Below are positions 1-9,817 of a stretch of 64,000 nt of DNA, piece by piece (the stretch's first letter is position 1; the number at the start of each line of letters is the position of its first letter). Source of the DNA: Bradyrhizobium paxllaeri. Lineage in GTDB: Bacteria; Pseudomonadota; Alphaproteobacteria; Rhizobiales; Xanthobacteraceae. The stretch spans positions 1,860,001-1,924,000 of the forward strand of contig NZ_CP042968.1 of NCBI RefSeq assembly GCF_001693515.2, given 5' to 3'. The notes under the pieces were generated by a model that searched no databases, was not told where the DNA came from, and was given only the letters and a program-made list of their open reading frames with translations. A program made the translations under genes and the position numbers.

Positions 1-5
1 CCTCC

Positions 6-980
6 GTGCTCCGCGACCTGTCTGGACGCCGCGCGCTGATGCAGCAGGTCATTCGCTTCTCGATCGCGGTCGCGATCGCAGCGAGCATCGCGATGCTTCT
101 GGTCATGGCCATTCCGTCGTCGCAACGCCCCGCAAACCAGGATGCGTCGCTTTCGGCTGCCTGGCAGTCGGTGAAATCCTCGGTGCTGCCGGCGCAGCCG
201 GCGACCCCACCGAAGCGCACGGCGACCTTGGCCGTGCAGGACGGCAGCGGCTTCGTCAACGATCCCGTGCCGCTCGGAATTCACGTCGGCGCTCCGCCGC
301 CCGGCGCGTTCGTATCGATCAACGGGTTGGTGGGTGGCGCGCGGCTGACGTCCGGCAAGCGTATCGGCGCCAACGAATGGCGCGTGCCGGCAACGGAGAT
401 TTCCGGCGTTTCGGTCATTCCGCCGGATGGGTTCACCGGCCAGATGCTGGTGACCGCAGAATTGCGTGACGGTGGTGGCGTGGCGCTCACCGGCACCTCC
501 ACCCGCCTGACCTGGGTGGCCTCGCCCAGCGCCGCCGCGCCGGTCGTCGCCGCCGCGTCGCCGGTTCTCGCCGCCGCTCCTCCGCCGGTTGCCGTCGCGC
601 CGCCGCCGGTCGTCGCCCCGCCGCCGGTCGCCGTGGTCGCGGCCGCGCCACCGGCGCTGCCGGTACCGGCGCAGCCGCAGGCGGAGGTGGTGCGCAGCCT
701 CGATTCGAGGGAAATCGCCGCCCTGATCAGGCGTGGCCAGGATTTGCTCGCCAGCGGCGACGTGCAGTCGGCGCGGCTGTTTCTGATGCGCGGTGCGGAA
801 GCACAGAATGCGCGCGCTGCGCTGCTCGTCGGCAACACCTACGATCCGGCGCCACTCAGGCAGCTCGGCGCCAGCGGCCTTGCCGACGTCGCGCAGGCCC
901 GCATGTGGTATCAGCGGGCAAAGGAATGGGGCGAACCCGACGCGCAGCGACAGCTCGACGGCCTCGCGTTCGCGCGCTGA
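6..980 (+). CDS. Hypothetical membrane-anchored protein, Sel1-like C-terminus
   Basis: Not recognised as a named gene. Residues about 12-36 form a hydrophobic segment behind a basic start, so a signal anchor is likely. A middle domain (about 75-170) is followed by a long Ala/Pro/Val linker (about 175-225). The C-terminus has helices (QDLLASGDVQSARLFLMRGA, ARMWYQRAKEWGEPDAQRQL) resembling Sel1/TPR repeats, which suggests a protein-protein interaction role. The first usable codon is GTG at 6, but the frame is open to the window edge, so the true start may lie upstream; an internal ATG at 39 is another candidate. The gene ends before a strong bidirectional hairpin. Function unknown. Confidence 0.7.
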   Translation: MLRDLSGRRALMQQVIRFSIAVAIAASIAMLLVMAIPSSQRPANQDASLSAAWQSVKSSVLPAQPATPPKRTATLAVQDGSGFVNDPVPLGIHVGAPPPGAFVSINGLVGGARLTSGKRIGANEWRVPATEISGVSVIPPDGFTGQMLVTAELRDGGGVALTGTSTRLTWVASPSAAAPVVAAASPVLAAAPPPVAVAPPPVVAPPPVAVVAAAPPALPVPAQPQAEVVRSLDSREIAALIRRGQDLLASGDVQSARLFLMRGAEAQNARAALLVGNTYDPAPLRQLGASGLADVAQARMWYQRAKEWGEPDAQRQLDGLAFAR

Positions 981-1029
981 TCCGGACGGGCGTGGTACAC
1001 GCGCCGTTTGAGTAAGACTTTTCAGAAAA

Positions 1030-1061
1030 AGGCCGCCTCCCGTTTTACCGGAAGGCGGCCT
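1030..1061. terminator. Bidirectional hairpin terminator
   Basis: An inverted repeat (AGGCCGCCTCCCG / CGGAAGGCGGCCT, one wobble pair, TTTTAC loop) is flanked by an A-run on the left and a T-run on the right. It lies between two convergent genes and can serve both strands. Confidence 0.8.
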
Positions 1062-1087
1062 TTCTCAATCAGCGTCAGGGCTTCGCA

Positions 1088-2716
1088 TCAGGCCGCCGCG
1101 TTCGGGAAGCGGTAGCTCTTGAACTGCTCGCGCAGCGCGGTCTTCAGGATCTTGCCGGTCGCGGTGTGCGGAATGCCCTCGACGAAGGCGACGTCATCGG
1201 GCATCCACCATTTGGCGATCTTGCCATCCATGAATTTCAGGATGTCCTCGCGGCTCGCCTGCTGGCCGGCCTTGAGCTGAACGATCAGGAGCGGACGCTC
1301 GTCCCATTTCGGATGGTAGACGCCGATCACGGCGGCTTCCGCGACCGCGGGATGGGCGACCGCGAGGTTTTCCAGGTCGATCGATGAGATCCATTCGCCG
1401 CCGGACTTGATGACGTCCTTGGAGCGGTCGGTGATCCGCATATAGCCGTGCTCGTCGATGGTCGCGACGTCGCCGGTATCGAAGAAACCTTCCTCGTCGA
1501 GGATGTCGGTGTCGAGCTTGAAATAGGCCTTGGCGACCGCGGGCCCGCTCACCTTGAGGCGGCCGAACGTCTTGCCGTCCCACGGCAGTTCCTTGCCGGC
1601 ATCGTCGGTGATCTTCATCTCGACGCCGAACGGCGGATAACCCTGCGTCTGCAGAATGTCGAGCCGCTCCTCGCCGCTGAGCTCGGCAAACGGCGGCTTG
1701 AGCGCCGCAACGGTGCCGATCGGGCTCATCTCGGTCATGCCCCAGGCGTGGCGCACGCGAACGCCCATGTCCACGAACGACTTGATCATCGAGCGCGGCA
1801 TCGCAGAGCCGCCGCACACCACGCTCTTGAGGTGGGGCAGCTTCAGATTGCCGGCGGCCATGTGATTGAGCAGCATCAGCCACACGGTCGGCACCCCGGC
1901 GGTATGCGTGACCTTTTCGGTGTCGAGCAGCTCATAGACCGAAGCGCCGTCCAGCTTGGGGCCCGGCATCACGAGCTTGGTGCCCATCGACGGCGCGGAG
2001 AATGCGATGCCCCAGCTATTGGCATGGAACAACGGCACCACCGGCAGCATTGTCTCGGCGGCGCTGGTACCGAGGGCGTCGACATTGTTGGCCATCAGCC
2101 CGTGCAACACATTGGACCGGTGCGAATACAACACGCCTTTCGGATCGCCCGTGGTGCCCGAGGTGTAGCACATCGCGGCCGCGGTATTTTCGTCAAAGTC
2201 CTTCCAGGCGAACTTGCCGTCGACCGCGCCGATCCAGTCCTCATAGGCGACCGCGTTCTTCAGCGTGGTCTGCGGCATGTGCGCCTTGTCGGTCAGCACG
2301 ACGTAGCGCTCGACGCTCGGCAGGTTGTCGGCGAGCTTTTCCAGAATCGGCACGAAGGTGATGTCGGTCATCACCACGCGGTCTTGAGCGTGGTTGATGA
2401 TCCAGGCGATCTGGTCGGGAAACAGCCGCGGATTGACGGTGTGGCAGATCGCGCCGATTCCCATGATGCCGTACCAGCATTCGAGGTGGCGCCAGGTATT
2501 CCAGGCGATGGTGGCGACGCGGTCGCCGAGCTTGATGCCGTCGCGGTCGAGCCGTTGCGATACTTTCAGCGCGCGTGCATGAATTTCGGCGTAATTGGTG
2601 CGATGAATGGGACCTTCGACGGATCGCGTGACGACCTCTTGCGTACCGTGATACTTCGCCGCGTGTTCGATAATCCGGTGGCAAAGCAAAGGCCAGTCTT
2701 GCATCAATCCGAGCAT
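1088..2716 (-). CDS. Acyl-CoA synthetase (AMP-forming; fatty-acyl or methylthiopropionyl-CoA ligase type)
   Basis: An adenylate-forming ligase that activates a carboxylic acid to the acyl-AMP and then the acyl-CoA. The ATP-binding motif [17 protein letters not shown] lies near residues 183-199. The adenylation-domain core ([17 protein letters not shown]) and the C-terminal lysine motif ([11 protein letters not shown]) are all present. The length of 542 residues is normal for the family. ATG at 2716 is preferred over GTG at 2722 because GGAGGG lies about 8 nt upstream of it. The overall sequence resembles medium/long-chain fatty-acyl ligases and the DmdB group; the substrate cannot be told from sequence. 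It converges on the preceding gene across a hairpin and is divergent from the extensin-like gene. Confidence 0.9.
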   Translation of the reverse strand: MLGLMQDWPLLCHRIIEHAAKYHGTQEVVTRSVEGPIHRTNYAEIHARALKVSQRLDRDGIKLGDRVATIAWNTWRHLECWYGIMGIGAICHTVNPRLFPDQIAWIINHAQDRVVMTDITFVPILEKLADNLPSVERYVVLTDKAHMPQTTLKNAVAYEDWIGAVDGKFAWKDFDENTAAAMCYTSGTTGDPKGVLYSHRSNVLHGLMANNVDALGTSAAETMLPVVPLFHANSWGIAFSAPSMGTKLVMPGPKLDGASVYELLDTEKVTHTAGVPTVWLMLLNHMAAGNLKLPHLKSVVCGGSAMPRSMIKSFVDMGVRVRHAWGMTEMSPIGTVAALKPPFAELSGEERLDILQTQGYPPFGVEMKITDDAGKELPWDGKTFGRLKVSGPAVAKAYFKLDTDILDEEGFFDTGDVATIDEHGYMRITDRSKDVIKSGGEWISSIDLENLAVAHPAVAEAAVIGVYHPKWDERPLLIVQLKAGQQASREDILKFMDGKIAKWWMPDDVAFVEGIPHTATGKILKTALREQFKSYRFPNAAA

Positions 2717-2802
2717 ACGCACGTCCCTCCGATGGTCTTGTTTGTCTCCACACGATCCGCCGATGATACGGGCAGATCGGTGGGTGGGTTCATGGAATTG
2801 AC

Positions 2803-3897
2803 ATGAACTTTACCGCGCGTAAAGCAAGCCGAAAATGGGCTATTGGCGCCTTTGGCCGCAGTCGAGCGGTAATGGTTACCGTTGCCGTGGCGGCGCTCCT
2901 GCTTGGCATGCCAAGCGAACCGGCGCAGGCCAGGAAAGCATCCCGTACGGTGTGGGACGATCTGTTGAGGGTGTCCCCGTCAAAACCGCGGGCGACAGGG
3001 CACCGCGCGGCGGCGGTGCCCTTGCCAAAGCCGCGCCCGGCCGAAGCGCCGTCGGCTGAGCCCGACAAGCCGGACAAGGAGCAGCAGGCGTCTTCCCCGA
3101 ACGGCAAGCCCGGCGAGCAGGCCGCACCCGCGCCGCAGCCGTCCGCGTGCCGGCTGGCGCTGACTGACGCCGTGGCGATTGCCCCCAGCATCCCCGATAT
3201 CAAGGGCGCCGGCGGCTGCGGGGGTGAGGATCTGGTGCGGCTGGAGGCGATCGTGCTGCCGGACAGCCGGCGGGTCTCGGTGAAGCCGGCGGCGATCCTG
3301 CGTTGTACCATGGCGTCCGCACTGGCCGACTGGATCCGCAAGGACATCGCGCCGCTGGCGCAGCGTCTCGGCAGCGCGATCTCCGATATCGATAATTTCG
3401 ATTCGTTCGAGTGCCGCGGCCGCAACCGCATTGTCGGCGCCAAACTCTCCGAACACGGCCGCGCCAACGCGCTCGACGTGCGCGGCTTCAAGCTCGCCGA
3501 CGGCACCTTCATCTCGCTGACCGACCGCACCGTGCCGCGGGGATTGCGCGAGACCGTGCTGCACTCCGCCTGCACGCGATTCCCGACCGTGCTCGGCCCG
3601 GGCTCGGACTGGTACCATGAGGACCATATCCATCTCGATCTGATGGAACGGCGCGGCAATTACCGGATCTGCCAGTGGGACGTGTGGGACGCGCTGCCGC
3701 AGAAGGCGCCGCTATTGCCTGCCGAGCGGCCCGAGGAAGCGCCGCCGCGCGAGGTCGCCGAAGACGCCAAACCGCATGCTGGCAAATCCGGTGCCGGCAA
3801 GTCTGAAAAATCAGACGCCGAGAAGCCGGATGAGGCCGAGCCGCCGCGCGAGGAGAAGCCTGCAACGAAAAAGCGCCGGCAAAACCGGCGCTCTTGA
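2803..3897 (+). CDS. Extensin-like family protein (putative cell-wall peptidase fold)
   Basis: Residues about 20-45 form a signal peptide-like hydrophobic stretch ending in AQARKAS. A Pro/Lys/Glu-rich linker follows, then the extensin-like C-terminal domain (about 115-300). The domain carries SEHGRANALDVRGF and DWYHEDHIHLDL, a His/Asp/His arrangement like that of VanY/M15 zinc peptidases, so peptidoglycan processing in the periplasm is a reasonable inference. The tail is highly charged (Lys/Glu/Pro). The start ATG at 2803 lies 86 nt from the divergent ligase start. The next gene downstream is an L,D-transpeptidase on the other strand, another cell-wall enzyme. Confidence 0.85.
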   Translation: MNFTARKASRKWAIGAFGRSRAVMVTVAVAALLLGMPSEPAQARKASRTVWDDLLRVSPSKPRATGHRAAAVPLPKPRPAEAPSAEPDKPDKEQQASSPNGKPGEQAAPAPQPSACRLALTDAVAIAPSIPDIKGAGGCGGEDLVRLEAIVLPDSRRVSVKPAAILRCTMASALADWIRKDIAPLAQRLGSAISDIDNFDSFECRGRNRIVGAKLSEHGRANALDVRGFKLADGTFISLTDRTVPRGLRETVLHSACTRFPTVLGPGSDWYHEDHIHLDLMERRGNYRICQWDVWDALPQKAPLLPAERPEEAPPREVAEDAKPHAGKSGAGKSEKSDAEKPDEAEPPREEKPATKKRRQNRRS

Positions 3898-3922
3898 TCC
3901 TGACCGCTGTGACGATGCCGGC

Positions 3923-4612
3923 TTATTGCGGCATCGGGCCGCTGGTGCCGCCACCCTGCAGGGCCATCTTGGAATTGTATGGCGAGTCACCCTGCTTGGG
4001 GTCGAGCACGACGACGACCGTACCCTGCTTCACCCGGCTGTAGAGATCGATGACGTCCTCATTGGTCATGCGGATGCAGCCTGAGGAAATCGAGGCGCCG
4101 ATATATTCCGGCTGGTTGGTGCCGTGGATGCGGAACAGGGTATCGCGGTTGCCCTGGTAAAGGTAGAGCGCGCGGGCGCCGAGCGGATTGTCGACGCCGC
4201 CGGGCACGGACGCCGGCAGGCCTTCGATGCGCTTGTGAATGTCGGCGGTCGGCGTCCACTTCGGCCATTCGGCCATGTTGCCGACCTTGGCGATGCCGGA
4301 GAATGCGAGGGCTTCCTCGCCGACGGTGACGCCGTAGCGGATCGCTTTGCCGCCGTCCTGGACCAGATAGAGATAGTGGTTATCAGAATCCACGACGATG
4401 GTGCCGGGCAATTCCTTGCGGTGGTAGTCGACAATGGCGCGGCGGAACGGTTCCGGCGGCGAAACGGCGGCATAGCGCGCCTTGGCGAGCTGGGCCTTGT
4501 CGTTCGGTTTGAGGGTGGCTTCAGGGGCGGCCTGATAGGTGGTTGCCGGCATGCAGCCGGACAGTGCAAGGCCAGCAGCGAGCAACCCCAAGATTACTTT
4601 CAACGACGACAT
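3923..4612 (-). CDS. L,D-transpeptidase lipoprotein (ErfK/YbiS/YcfS/YnhG family)
   Basis: A periplasmic enzyme that makes 3-3 cross-links in peptidoglycan or attaches proteins to it. The N-terminus has a lipoprotein signal with lipobox ALSGC (Cys about residue 20). The YkuD domain spans about 70-210 and contains the active-site motif HGTNQPEYIGASISSGCIRM, with catalytic Cys in SSGCIRM. Length 229 residues, typical. It converges with the extensin-like gene, the two stop codons being only about 26 nt apart. Confidence 0.93.
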   Translation of the reverse strand: MSSLKVILGLLAAGLALSGCMPATTYQAAPEATLKPNDKAQLAKARYAAVSPPEPFRRAIVDYHRKELPGTIVVDSDNHYLYLVQDGGKAIRYGVTVGEEALAFSGIAKVGNMAEWPKWTPTADIHKRIEGLPASVPGGVDNPLGARALYLYQGNRDTLFRIHGTNQPEYIGASISSGCIRMTNEDVIDLYSRVKQGTVVVVLDPKQGDSPYNSKMALQGGGTSGPMPQ

Positions 4613-5031
4613 GGCACACTTCCAATCGAAAGTCTGGCGTTCGCAGCAACAATCTTGCGCCTAAAACGCGACGATTCCATTAAGCGCATTATCCGCAATA
4701 AGCGGCCGATAAGCCAGCATTTGCACGCCCGTTCGGCGCTGCGGAAGGCCGGCTGTGGCTTTTGTGCCGCAAGTTTTGCGAGTTCCGGTTGAATCCCGGG
4801 CAGGGGTGTTGCCGGCGGGGGATCACGGCCGCGTTGACGCCATCTGGACGCCATAAGCGCCACTCCGCCGCCATAAATATGGACGGGCGGTTAATGCGCC
4901 GGTCATGAAGCGCTTGCCAGAATCGGGTTTAGTGCCGCTGGGTAGCCATGGCGAAGCGAAGCGGGTACCCGGTTCGCGTCAAGACGGCGCGTCAAAACAG
5001 CAGGCTGCTGCCCCCCGTTCCGGAGTTGCTC
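4613..5031. other. Intergenic region between divergent L,D-transpeptidase and CorA genes
   Basis: About 420 nt that must hold both divergent promoters. I see no convincing small gene, RNA or repeat in it. Short open frames here have no ribosome binding site or family resemblance. Confidence 0.5.
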
Positions 5032-6009
5032 ATGTTTTCGGTGTTTGTTCCCTCGGAATCCAGCCTGAAGAAACTCCCCGCGATCGACCCGGTGGCGTTG
5101 CCGGACAATGCGGTCTGGATCGACCTGGTCAAGCCGACCATGGAGGAGGACCGTGCGGTCGAGCGGCTGGCCGGGATCGCGGTGCCGACCCGGGAGGACA
5201 TGCAGGAAATCGAGATTTCCAGCCGGCTCTATATCGAGAACGGCGCCCGCTACATGACAGCGACGCTGATGTGCCAGTCCGACACCGATGCGCCGAAGAC
5301 CACGGCTGTGACCTTCATCCTGGCCGGTCACCGCCTGGTCACCGTGCGCTACGACGAGCCGAAGCCGTTTGCCCTGGTCGAGCACAAGCTGGCGCGCTCA
5401 TGCATGCCGGGGATATCGGGCGAAATGGTGCTGATGGAACTGCTCGACGCGGTGATCGACCGCTGTGCCGACATTCTGGAGCGCGCCGGCGCCGAGGTCG
5501 ACCAAGTCTCGCACGACATCTTCGAACCCGAAAGCGCGCGCCATGGCCAGGCCAAGCGATATTCGCAGATCCTGATCGCGATCGGGCGCAAGGGCGACCT
5601 GGTCTCGAAGATCCGCGAGAGCCTGGTCTCGATCGGCCGCGTCGTCACCTTCCTGTCGGCGGTGGTGGAGGGCGTCAAATGGTCCAAGGACATGCGCGAG
5701 CAGCTCAAGACCATGCAGCGCGACGTCGGTTCCCTGACCGACCACGCCTCCTACCTCTCCAACAAGATCACGTTTACGCTCGACGCCATGCTCGGCGTGG
5801 TCAATCTCGAGCAGAACAACATCATCAAGCTGTTCTCGGTGATGGCTGTCGTGTTGATGCCGCCGACGCTGATCGCCTCGATCTACGGCATGAATTTCAA
5901 GGTGATGCCGGAACTCGAATGGGTGCATGGCTATCCGATGGCGTTGTTCATGATGCTCATGGCAGCGGTGCTGCCGTACTTTCTTTTCAAGTGGAAGAAG
6001 TGGCTGTAA
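5032..6009 (+). CDS. corA: CorA-family magnesium/divalent metal transporter
   Basis: An inner-membrane pentameric channel for Mg2+ (or Co2+/Ni2+). The large cytoplasmic helical domain comes first. Two C-terminal transmembrane helices follow, with the signature YGMNF at the end of the first (about residues 283-287) and a basic FKWKKWL tail. ATG at 5032 is chosen because GGAG lies just upstream and the protein then begins MFSVFVPSES like relatives; an in-frame ATG at 4948 would add 28 atypical residues. Length 325 residues, normal for the family. Metal specificity cannot be decided. Confidence 0.93.
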   Translation: MFSVFVPSESSLKKLPAIDPVALPDNAVWIDLVKPTMEEDRAVERLAGIAVPTREDMQEIEISSRLYIENGARYMTATLMCQSDTDAPKTTAVTFILAGHRLVTVRYDEPKPFALVEHKLARSCMPGISGEMVLMELLDAVIDRCADILERAGAEVDQVSHDIFEPESARHGQAKRYSQILIAIGRKGDLVSKIRESLVSIGRVVTFLSAVVEGVKWSKDMREQLKTMQRDVGSLTDHASYLSNKITFTLDAMLGVVNLEQNNIIKLFSVMAVVLMPPTLIASIYGMNFKVMPELEWVHGYPMALFMMLMAAVLPYFLFKWKKWL

Positions 6010-6138
6010 GACAGCGGTTCCCTGCGCTTCCACACGTGCGAAGATCGGCTCAACTCCACCGCTAAAATTTGAGCGGTGGACTGAACGAATGGTCGAAACT
6101 TGTCTGCGATAACGTGTCTCTCAGGCCGCGAGGATCCC

Positions 6139-6357
6139 ATGGTTGAGAAACTCATAATGTCGCCACGCAACGTCATCGAGCTGGCTCGCTATCAGCAGGG
6201 CCGCGGCGTTGGCAAGGCGCAGGCGTTCTCGACGCGGCTTTGCCGGTACTGCGGAGCGGCACTGGCGGACGGCGAGAACGAAGACGAGTGTTCGAGCACG
6301 TTCAATCTTGCAGCGGCTGCTCCACGCGTGGCGCAGCGCAAATTTTACGCGGAGTGA
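6139..6357 (+). CDS. Small hypothetical protein with Cys pairs
   Basis: A 72-residue protein starting MVEKLIMSPRNVIELARYQQ. The middle contains LCRYCGAALADGENEDEC, a CxxC plus a later Cys that could form part of a zinc knuckle. GAGG lies just upstream of ATG 6139. I recall similar short proteins in Bradyrhizobium, without known function. A longer version from 6100 is possible but less likely. Confidence 0.55.
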   Translation: MVEKLIMSPRNVIELARYQQGRGVGKAQAFSTRLCRYCGAALADGENEDECSSTFNLAAAAPRVAQRKFYAE

Positions 6358-6380
6358 ACGGACATTGCGTGCGAGGTGAC

Positions 6381-6462
6381 GTAGGGTGGGCAAAGCGTAG
6401 CGTGCCCACCATTGTCCCTCGCTGAAAGAAGTGGTGGGCTCGCTTCGCTCAGCCCACCCTAC
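6381..6462. repeat. Palindromic REP-type repeat pair
   Basis: Two imperfect palindromes in opposite orientation: GTAGGGTGGGC...TGCCCACC (6381-6410) and GTGGTGGGCT...AGCCCACCCTAC (6431-6462). The outer ends GTAGGGTGGG / CCCACCCTAC are complementary, so the pair can fold as one long hairpin. It sits between convergent genes and may also act as terminator. Confidence 0.75.
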
Positions 6463-6473
6463 GATGCGCAGCA

Positions 6474-7226
6474 CTACACGTGCTGGCCGCCGTTGATGTG
6501 GATCTCGGCGCCGTTCACATACGAACTGGTTTCCGTACACAGCACATAGATGATCTTGGCGACTTCATCCGGCGTGCCGAGGCGATGCATCGGAATCTGC
6601 TGGTCGACGATCTTCTCGGTGCCAGGCGACAGGATTGCGGTATCGATCTCGCCCGGCGCGATCGCGTTGACGCGCACGCCGACGCGGCCGAAGTCGGACG
6701 CCATCTCGCGCGTCAACGCGGCGAGCGCGGCCTTCGACGTCGCGTAGGCCGCGCCGGCGAACGGGTGCACGCGCGAGCCTGCGATCGAGGTGACGTTCAC
6801 CACGGCGCCTCTGGCGTGTTTCAGCTCCTCGATCAACCCGCGCGCGATCATGACCGGCGCGAAGAAGTTGACGTGGAAGACGTGGCTCCAGGTCTCGATG
6901 TCGGTGTCCATGGTGCCGAGCCGGCCGCCGCCCGGAGCCTTCGGCGAGATCGCGGCGTTGTTGACGAGCGCGTGCAGCTCGTCGTTCTCCAGCCGTCGGC
7001 GAATCTCGCCAATCGCGCGCACGGTGTCGTCGTGGCTTCCGAGGTCGACCTCGATGTGATCCTCAGGACCGGCGCCCCACGGGCAGACTTCCGGAAAGGC
7101 ATGCCGCGAGCAGGTGATGACGCGCCAGCCAGCCGAGGAAAACCGGATCGCGGTCGCATGGCCGATGCCGCGGCTGGCACCGGTCAGAAGCAGCGTGCGC
7201 CGCGGCGCGTTGGATGAAGGAGGCAT
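6474..7226 (-). CDS. SDR-family NAD(P)-dependent oxidoreductase
   Basis: A classical short-chain dehydrogenase/reductase of 250 residues. It has the cofactor motif TGASRGIGHA (about 15-24), NNAAIS, the catalytic serine region TSIAGS and the YATSK catalytic Tyr/Lys motif, and ends INGGQHV, as typical of the family. The substrate is not predictable. It lies directly upstream of a REP pair and downstream of pdxH on the same strand (35 nt gap), so co-transcription is possible. Confidence 0.92.
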   Translation of the reverse strand: MPPSSNAPRRTLLLTGASRGIGHATAIRFSSAGWRVITCSRHAFPEVCPWGAGPEDHIEVDLGSHDDTVRAIGEIRRRLENDELHALVNNAAISPKAPGGGRLGTMDTDIETWSHVFHVNFFAPVMIARGLIEELKHARGAVVNVTSIAGSRVHPFAGAAYATSKAALAALTREMASDFGRVGVRVNAIAPGEIDTAILSPGTEKIVDQQIPMHRLGTPDEVAKIIYVLCTETSSYVNGAEIHINGGQHV

Positions 7227-7261
7227 GTAAGTCTTTCAACTTTGAGCGGCAACGAATGGCA

Positions 7262-7903
7262 TCAAGGATAAAGCCGCACCTTGCTCCAGGCTTGTGACGG
7301 CGCATCGCGGCGGAATTCGATGCGGTCGTGCAGGCGGAACGGGCGGTCGTGCCAGAATTCGAAGCGGGATGGCGTAATGCGCCAGCCGCTCCAGCCCGGC
7401 GGGCGTGGCACGTCGCCGATCATGTATTTGGCGGCGACCAGCGCGATCGCCTGCTCGAAGGCAAAGCGGCTCTCCAATGGCTGCGACTGCTTGCTGGCCC
7501 AGGCGCCGATCTGCGCCTGTTTTGGACGCGTGGCGAAATAGGCGTCGGCTTCCTCATCCGTCACCGGCGACACGTTGCCGCGGACGCGCACCTGACGGCG
7601 CAGCGACTTCCAGTGAAATAGTAAAGCGGCCTTAGGATTTGCGGCGAGTTCGCGGCCTTTCTGACTGGCGATGTGGCTGTAGAACACGAAACCATCCGCG
7701 TCATAGCCCTTCATCAGCACCATCCGGACATCCGGCAGTCCGTCGGCATCGACGGTTGCCAGCGCCATCGCGTTGGGATCGTTCGGCTCGGACTTCACGG
7801 CTTCCGCAAACCATTCGGCGAACAGCGCAAACGGTTCCTCGGCCGCGGTAAAATCACCCGATGTTAACGGTGTCGGGTGTTTGATGGAGGTCGTGTCCGT
7901 CAT
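7262..7903 (-). CDS. pdxH: Pyridoxamine/pyridoxine 5'-phosphate oxidase
   Basis: An FMN enzyme that makes pyridoxal 5'-phosphate, the last step of vitamin B6 synthesis and salvage. Recognisable stretches are [39 protein letters not shown] and the C-terminal RLHDRIEF...WSKVRLYP. With ATG 7903 ([10 protein letters not shown]) the length is 213 residues, the family norm; the in-frame extension to 7981 would overlap the promoter of the divergent gene. Confidence 0.95.
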   Translation of the reverse strand: MTDTTSIKHPTPLTSGDFTAAEEPFALFAEWFAEAVKSEPNDPNAMALATVDADGLPDVRMVLMKGYDADGFVFYSHIASQKGRELAANPKAALLFHWKSLRRQVRVRGNVSPVTDEEADAYFATRPKQAQIGAWASKQSQPLESRFAFEQAIALVAAKYMIGDVPRPPGWSGWRITPSRFEFWHDRPFRLHDRIEFRRDAPSQAWSKVRLYP

Positions 7904-7917
7904 GTCAGGAGTCCCAG

Positions 7918-8427
7918 TTGCGTACCCTCGCGTCTCAGAGCGCGTTACAGCCCCGATACGGGCTCGCCCTATATAGGGCATGGGGACGCGTTGGCCTATC
8001 GGCGATCGGGCCGCGAGGCGCCGTAATGACGTTGATTTTGATCGGCCTCGGCACGGGCGGCTGCAGCCTGTCGCGCCCCGATGCCTACGCCAAGATGAAT
8101 GCCGCCGATGTTACGGGCGCGCTGGGCAAGCAAGCGGCCACGGCGCCGACCGAGAGTGATCTTGCCTTTGCCCGCACCGCCGCTTCGGACGTGCTGACCA
8201 AGGGCGACAAGGATTCCAGCCAGCCCTGGGAAAATCCGGAGACCGGTGCGCGCGGCTCGGTGACGCCGCTGTCGCAGGCCTATTCCGCGGAGGACGGGCG
8301 CACCTGCCGGGATTTCCTGGCAAGCTACGTCAACGGCCGCGCGGAGAGCTGGCTGCAGGGTGCCGCCTGCAAGGCCGGCCAGGGCCGATGGGAAATCCAT
8401 ACGATCAAGCCTTGGACGAGGGGTTAG
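7918..8427 (+). CDS. RT0821/Lpp0805-type surface lipoprotein
   Basis: A small envelope lipoprotein with lipobox-like [11 protein letters not shown]. It ends in a conserved domain ([21 protein letters not shown]...[17 protein letters not shown]) typical of rickettsial 17-kDa/RT0821-like surface proteins. The start is uncertain. TTG at 7918 would leave 14 nt to the divergent pdxH start, and a TATATAGGG box near 7969-7977 argues for a later start, for example ATG 8026, which gives only a 13-residue signal before the lipid-modified Cys. Function unknown. Confidence 0.75.
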   Translation: MRTLASQSALQPRYGLALYRAWGRVGLSAIGPRGAVMTLILIGLGTGGCSLSRPDAYAKMNAADVTGALGKQAATAPTESDLAFARTAASDVLTKGDKDSSQPWENPETGARGSVTPLSQAYSAEDGRTCRDFLASYVNGRAESWLQGAACKAGQGRWEIHTIKPWTRG

Positions 8428-8567
8428 CGCCTCAAGGTGCTATTGAGCGCCTTGATTGAGTGGCCTGGGGTAGTTGCAAAAATGCAACTGGCTCCCCAGA
8501 TGAAGCCAAAGCGGGCGAATTGCCCTAAGCTTCGAAAAATCGAATTCCCGTGAAGGAGACGTGACGG

Positions 8568-9527
8568 ATGCGCGACCCCTATGAGGTCTTGGGGGTGCCG
8601 CGGGGCGCCAGCGCTGCGGCGATCAAGAGTGCCTATCGCAAGCTCGCCAAGAAGCATCACCCCGACAACAACAAGAACGATCCGAAGGCGGCTGCGCGCT
8701 TCTCCGAGATCAACTCCGCCAACGAGATCATCGGCGACGAGGACAAGCGCAAGCAGTTCGATCGCGGCGAGATCGACGCCGAGGGCAAGCCGCGCTTCCA
8801 GGGCTTTCCCGGCGGCGGCGCAGGTGGCCGCGCGCGAGGGCCGGGCGGCTTCGAATCCTACAGCTTCCGCACCGGTGGAGGTCCCGGCGGCGCGGGTGGC
8901 GCGGGGTTTGAGGACATCCTCAACAGCATGTTCGGCGGCGCGGCCAGGGGCGGACGTCCGGGCGGTGGCCGCAGCTTTGAATTCGACACCGGCGGGATCG
9001 GCCTCGATCTCGATCTGAACGTCGCCATGACGGTGTCGCTGGAAGAGTCGGTCAAGGGCGGGGAAAAGCGCGTCCGCCTGCCGACCGGCAAGGAGCTCAA
9101 CGTCAAGATCCCCGCAGGCGTCGCCGCCGGCCAGCAGATCCGGCTGAAGGGGCAGGGCGAGACCGCGCCGGGCCACCCGCCGGGCGATCTCCTGATCACC
9201 GTCAGCATCGCGCCGCACGCCTTTTTCAAGGTCGACGGCAGCGACCTGCGCCTCGATCTGCCCATCACGCTCTATGAGGCGGTGCTCGGCGGCAAGGTTC
9301 GCGTGCCCACGCTCGGCAGCGCGGTGGAGCTGTCGATCCCGAAAAACACCTCCAGCGGCCGCACCTTCCGCCTCAAAGGCAAGGGCCTGCCCAAGCCGGG
9401 CGGACCCGGAGACCTGTTCGTTACCACCCGAATTATTCTGCCCGACGGGAACGATAGCGATCTTGAGGCATTGATGGAAAAGTGGCGCGACGGCCACCCC
9501 TACAATCCGCGCAGCGATTTTGGCTGA
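8568..9527 (+). CDS. DnaJ-type co-chaperone with J domain and C-terminal substrate domains (CbpA-like, no zinc finger)
   Basis: A J domain at residues 1-65 with KKHHPDNN (HPD motif, stimulates Hsp70 ATPase). A long Gly/Phe/Arg-rich linker (about 75-140) follows, then the two DnaJ C-terminal beta domains (about 145-310). The CxxCxGxG zinc repeats of true DnaJ are absent, as in CbpA/DjlB-type proteins. A purine-rich GAAGGAGACGTGACGG precedes ATG 8568 and supplies a strong ribosome binding site. Confidence 0.93.
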   Translation: MRDPYEVLGVPRGASAAAIKSAYRKLAKKHHPDNNKNDPKAAARFSEINSANEIIGDEDKRKQFDRGEIDAEGKPRFQGFPGGGAGGRARGPGGFESYSFRTGGGPGGAGGAGFEDILNSMFGGAARGGRPGGGRSFEFDTGGIGLDLDLNVAMTVSLEESVKGGEKRVRLPTGKELNVKIPAGVAAGQQIRLKGQGETAPGHPPGDLLITVSIAPHAFFKVDGSDLRLDLPITLYEAVLGGKVRVPTLGSAVELSIPKNTSSGRTFRLKGKGLPKPGGPGDLFVTTRIILPDGNDSDLEALMEKWRDGHPYNPRSDFG

Positions 9528-9607
9528 TTCGGTCGGGCTCGCGGCGTCGATGGTGTGTGGAACAAGAGCAGCGGGGTCCGAGCAGGCTTCCTGAAAAAGC
9601 GCGCTTC

Positions 9608-9637
9608 TTTCCTGAAAACAAAAAGGTTTTCTGGAAA
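9608..9637. repeat. AT-rich inverted repeat
   Basis: TTTCC-T-GAAAAC and GTTTTC-T-GGAAA flank an AAAAAG loop. It lies about 80 nt after the dnaJ-like gene and about 180 nt before the convergent anti-sigma gene. It could be a weak terminator; the rest of this 290-nt gap holds nothing I recognise. Confidence 0.45.
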
Positions 9638-9817
9638 AAGGGGCGGCCTCGAAAGGGGGACCAGCGCGGTACCAAACCCCGATCGAGGCCGCTTGCGCCG
9701 ATCGGCGGATCGAGCGCTACTCATTTTCGCGTGATCACCCGGTGCATTAATGAGACCAGCCGGTGTTTTGATTCCAGATTTTCGATGTCAGAATTTGGAC
9801 AAGCGGCCTGAAGGCGC

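Noticed and set aside
281..838. Minus-strand open frame rich in Gly/Ala/Thr opposite the first gene
   Set aside because: It mirrors the Ala/Pro linker of the plus-strand gene; composition is that of an antisense shadow in GC-rich DNA, with no family or ribosome binding site.
1448..2806. 452-codon plus-strand frame opposite the acyl-CoA ligase
   Set aside because: His/Arg/Asp-rich translation typical of the antisense of a conserved gene; the ligase on the minus strand has full motif support.
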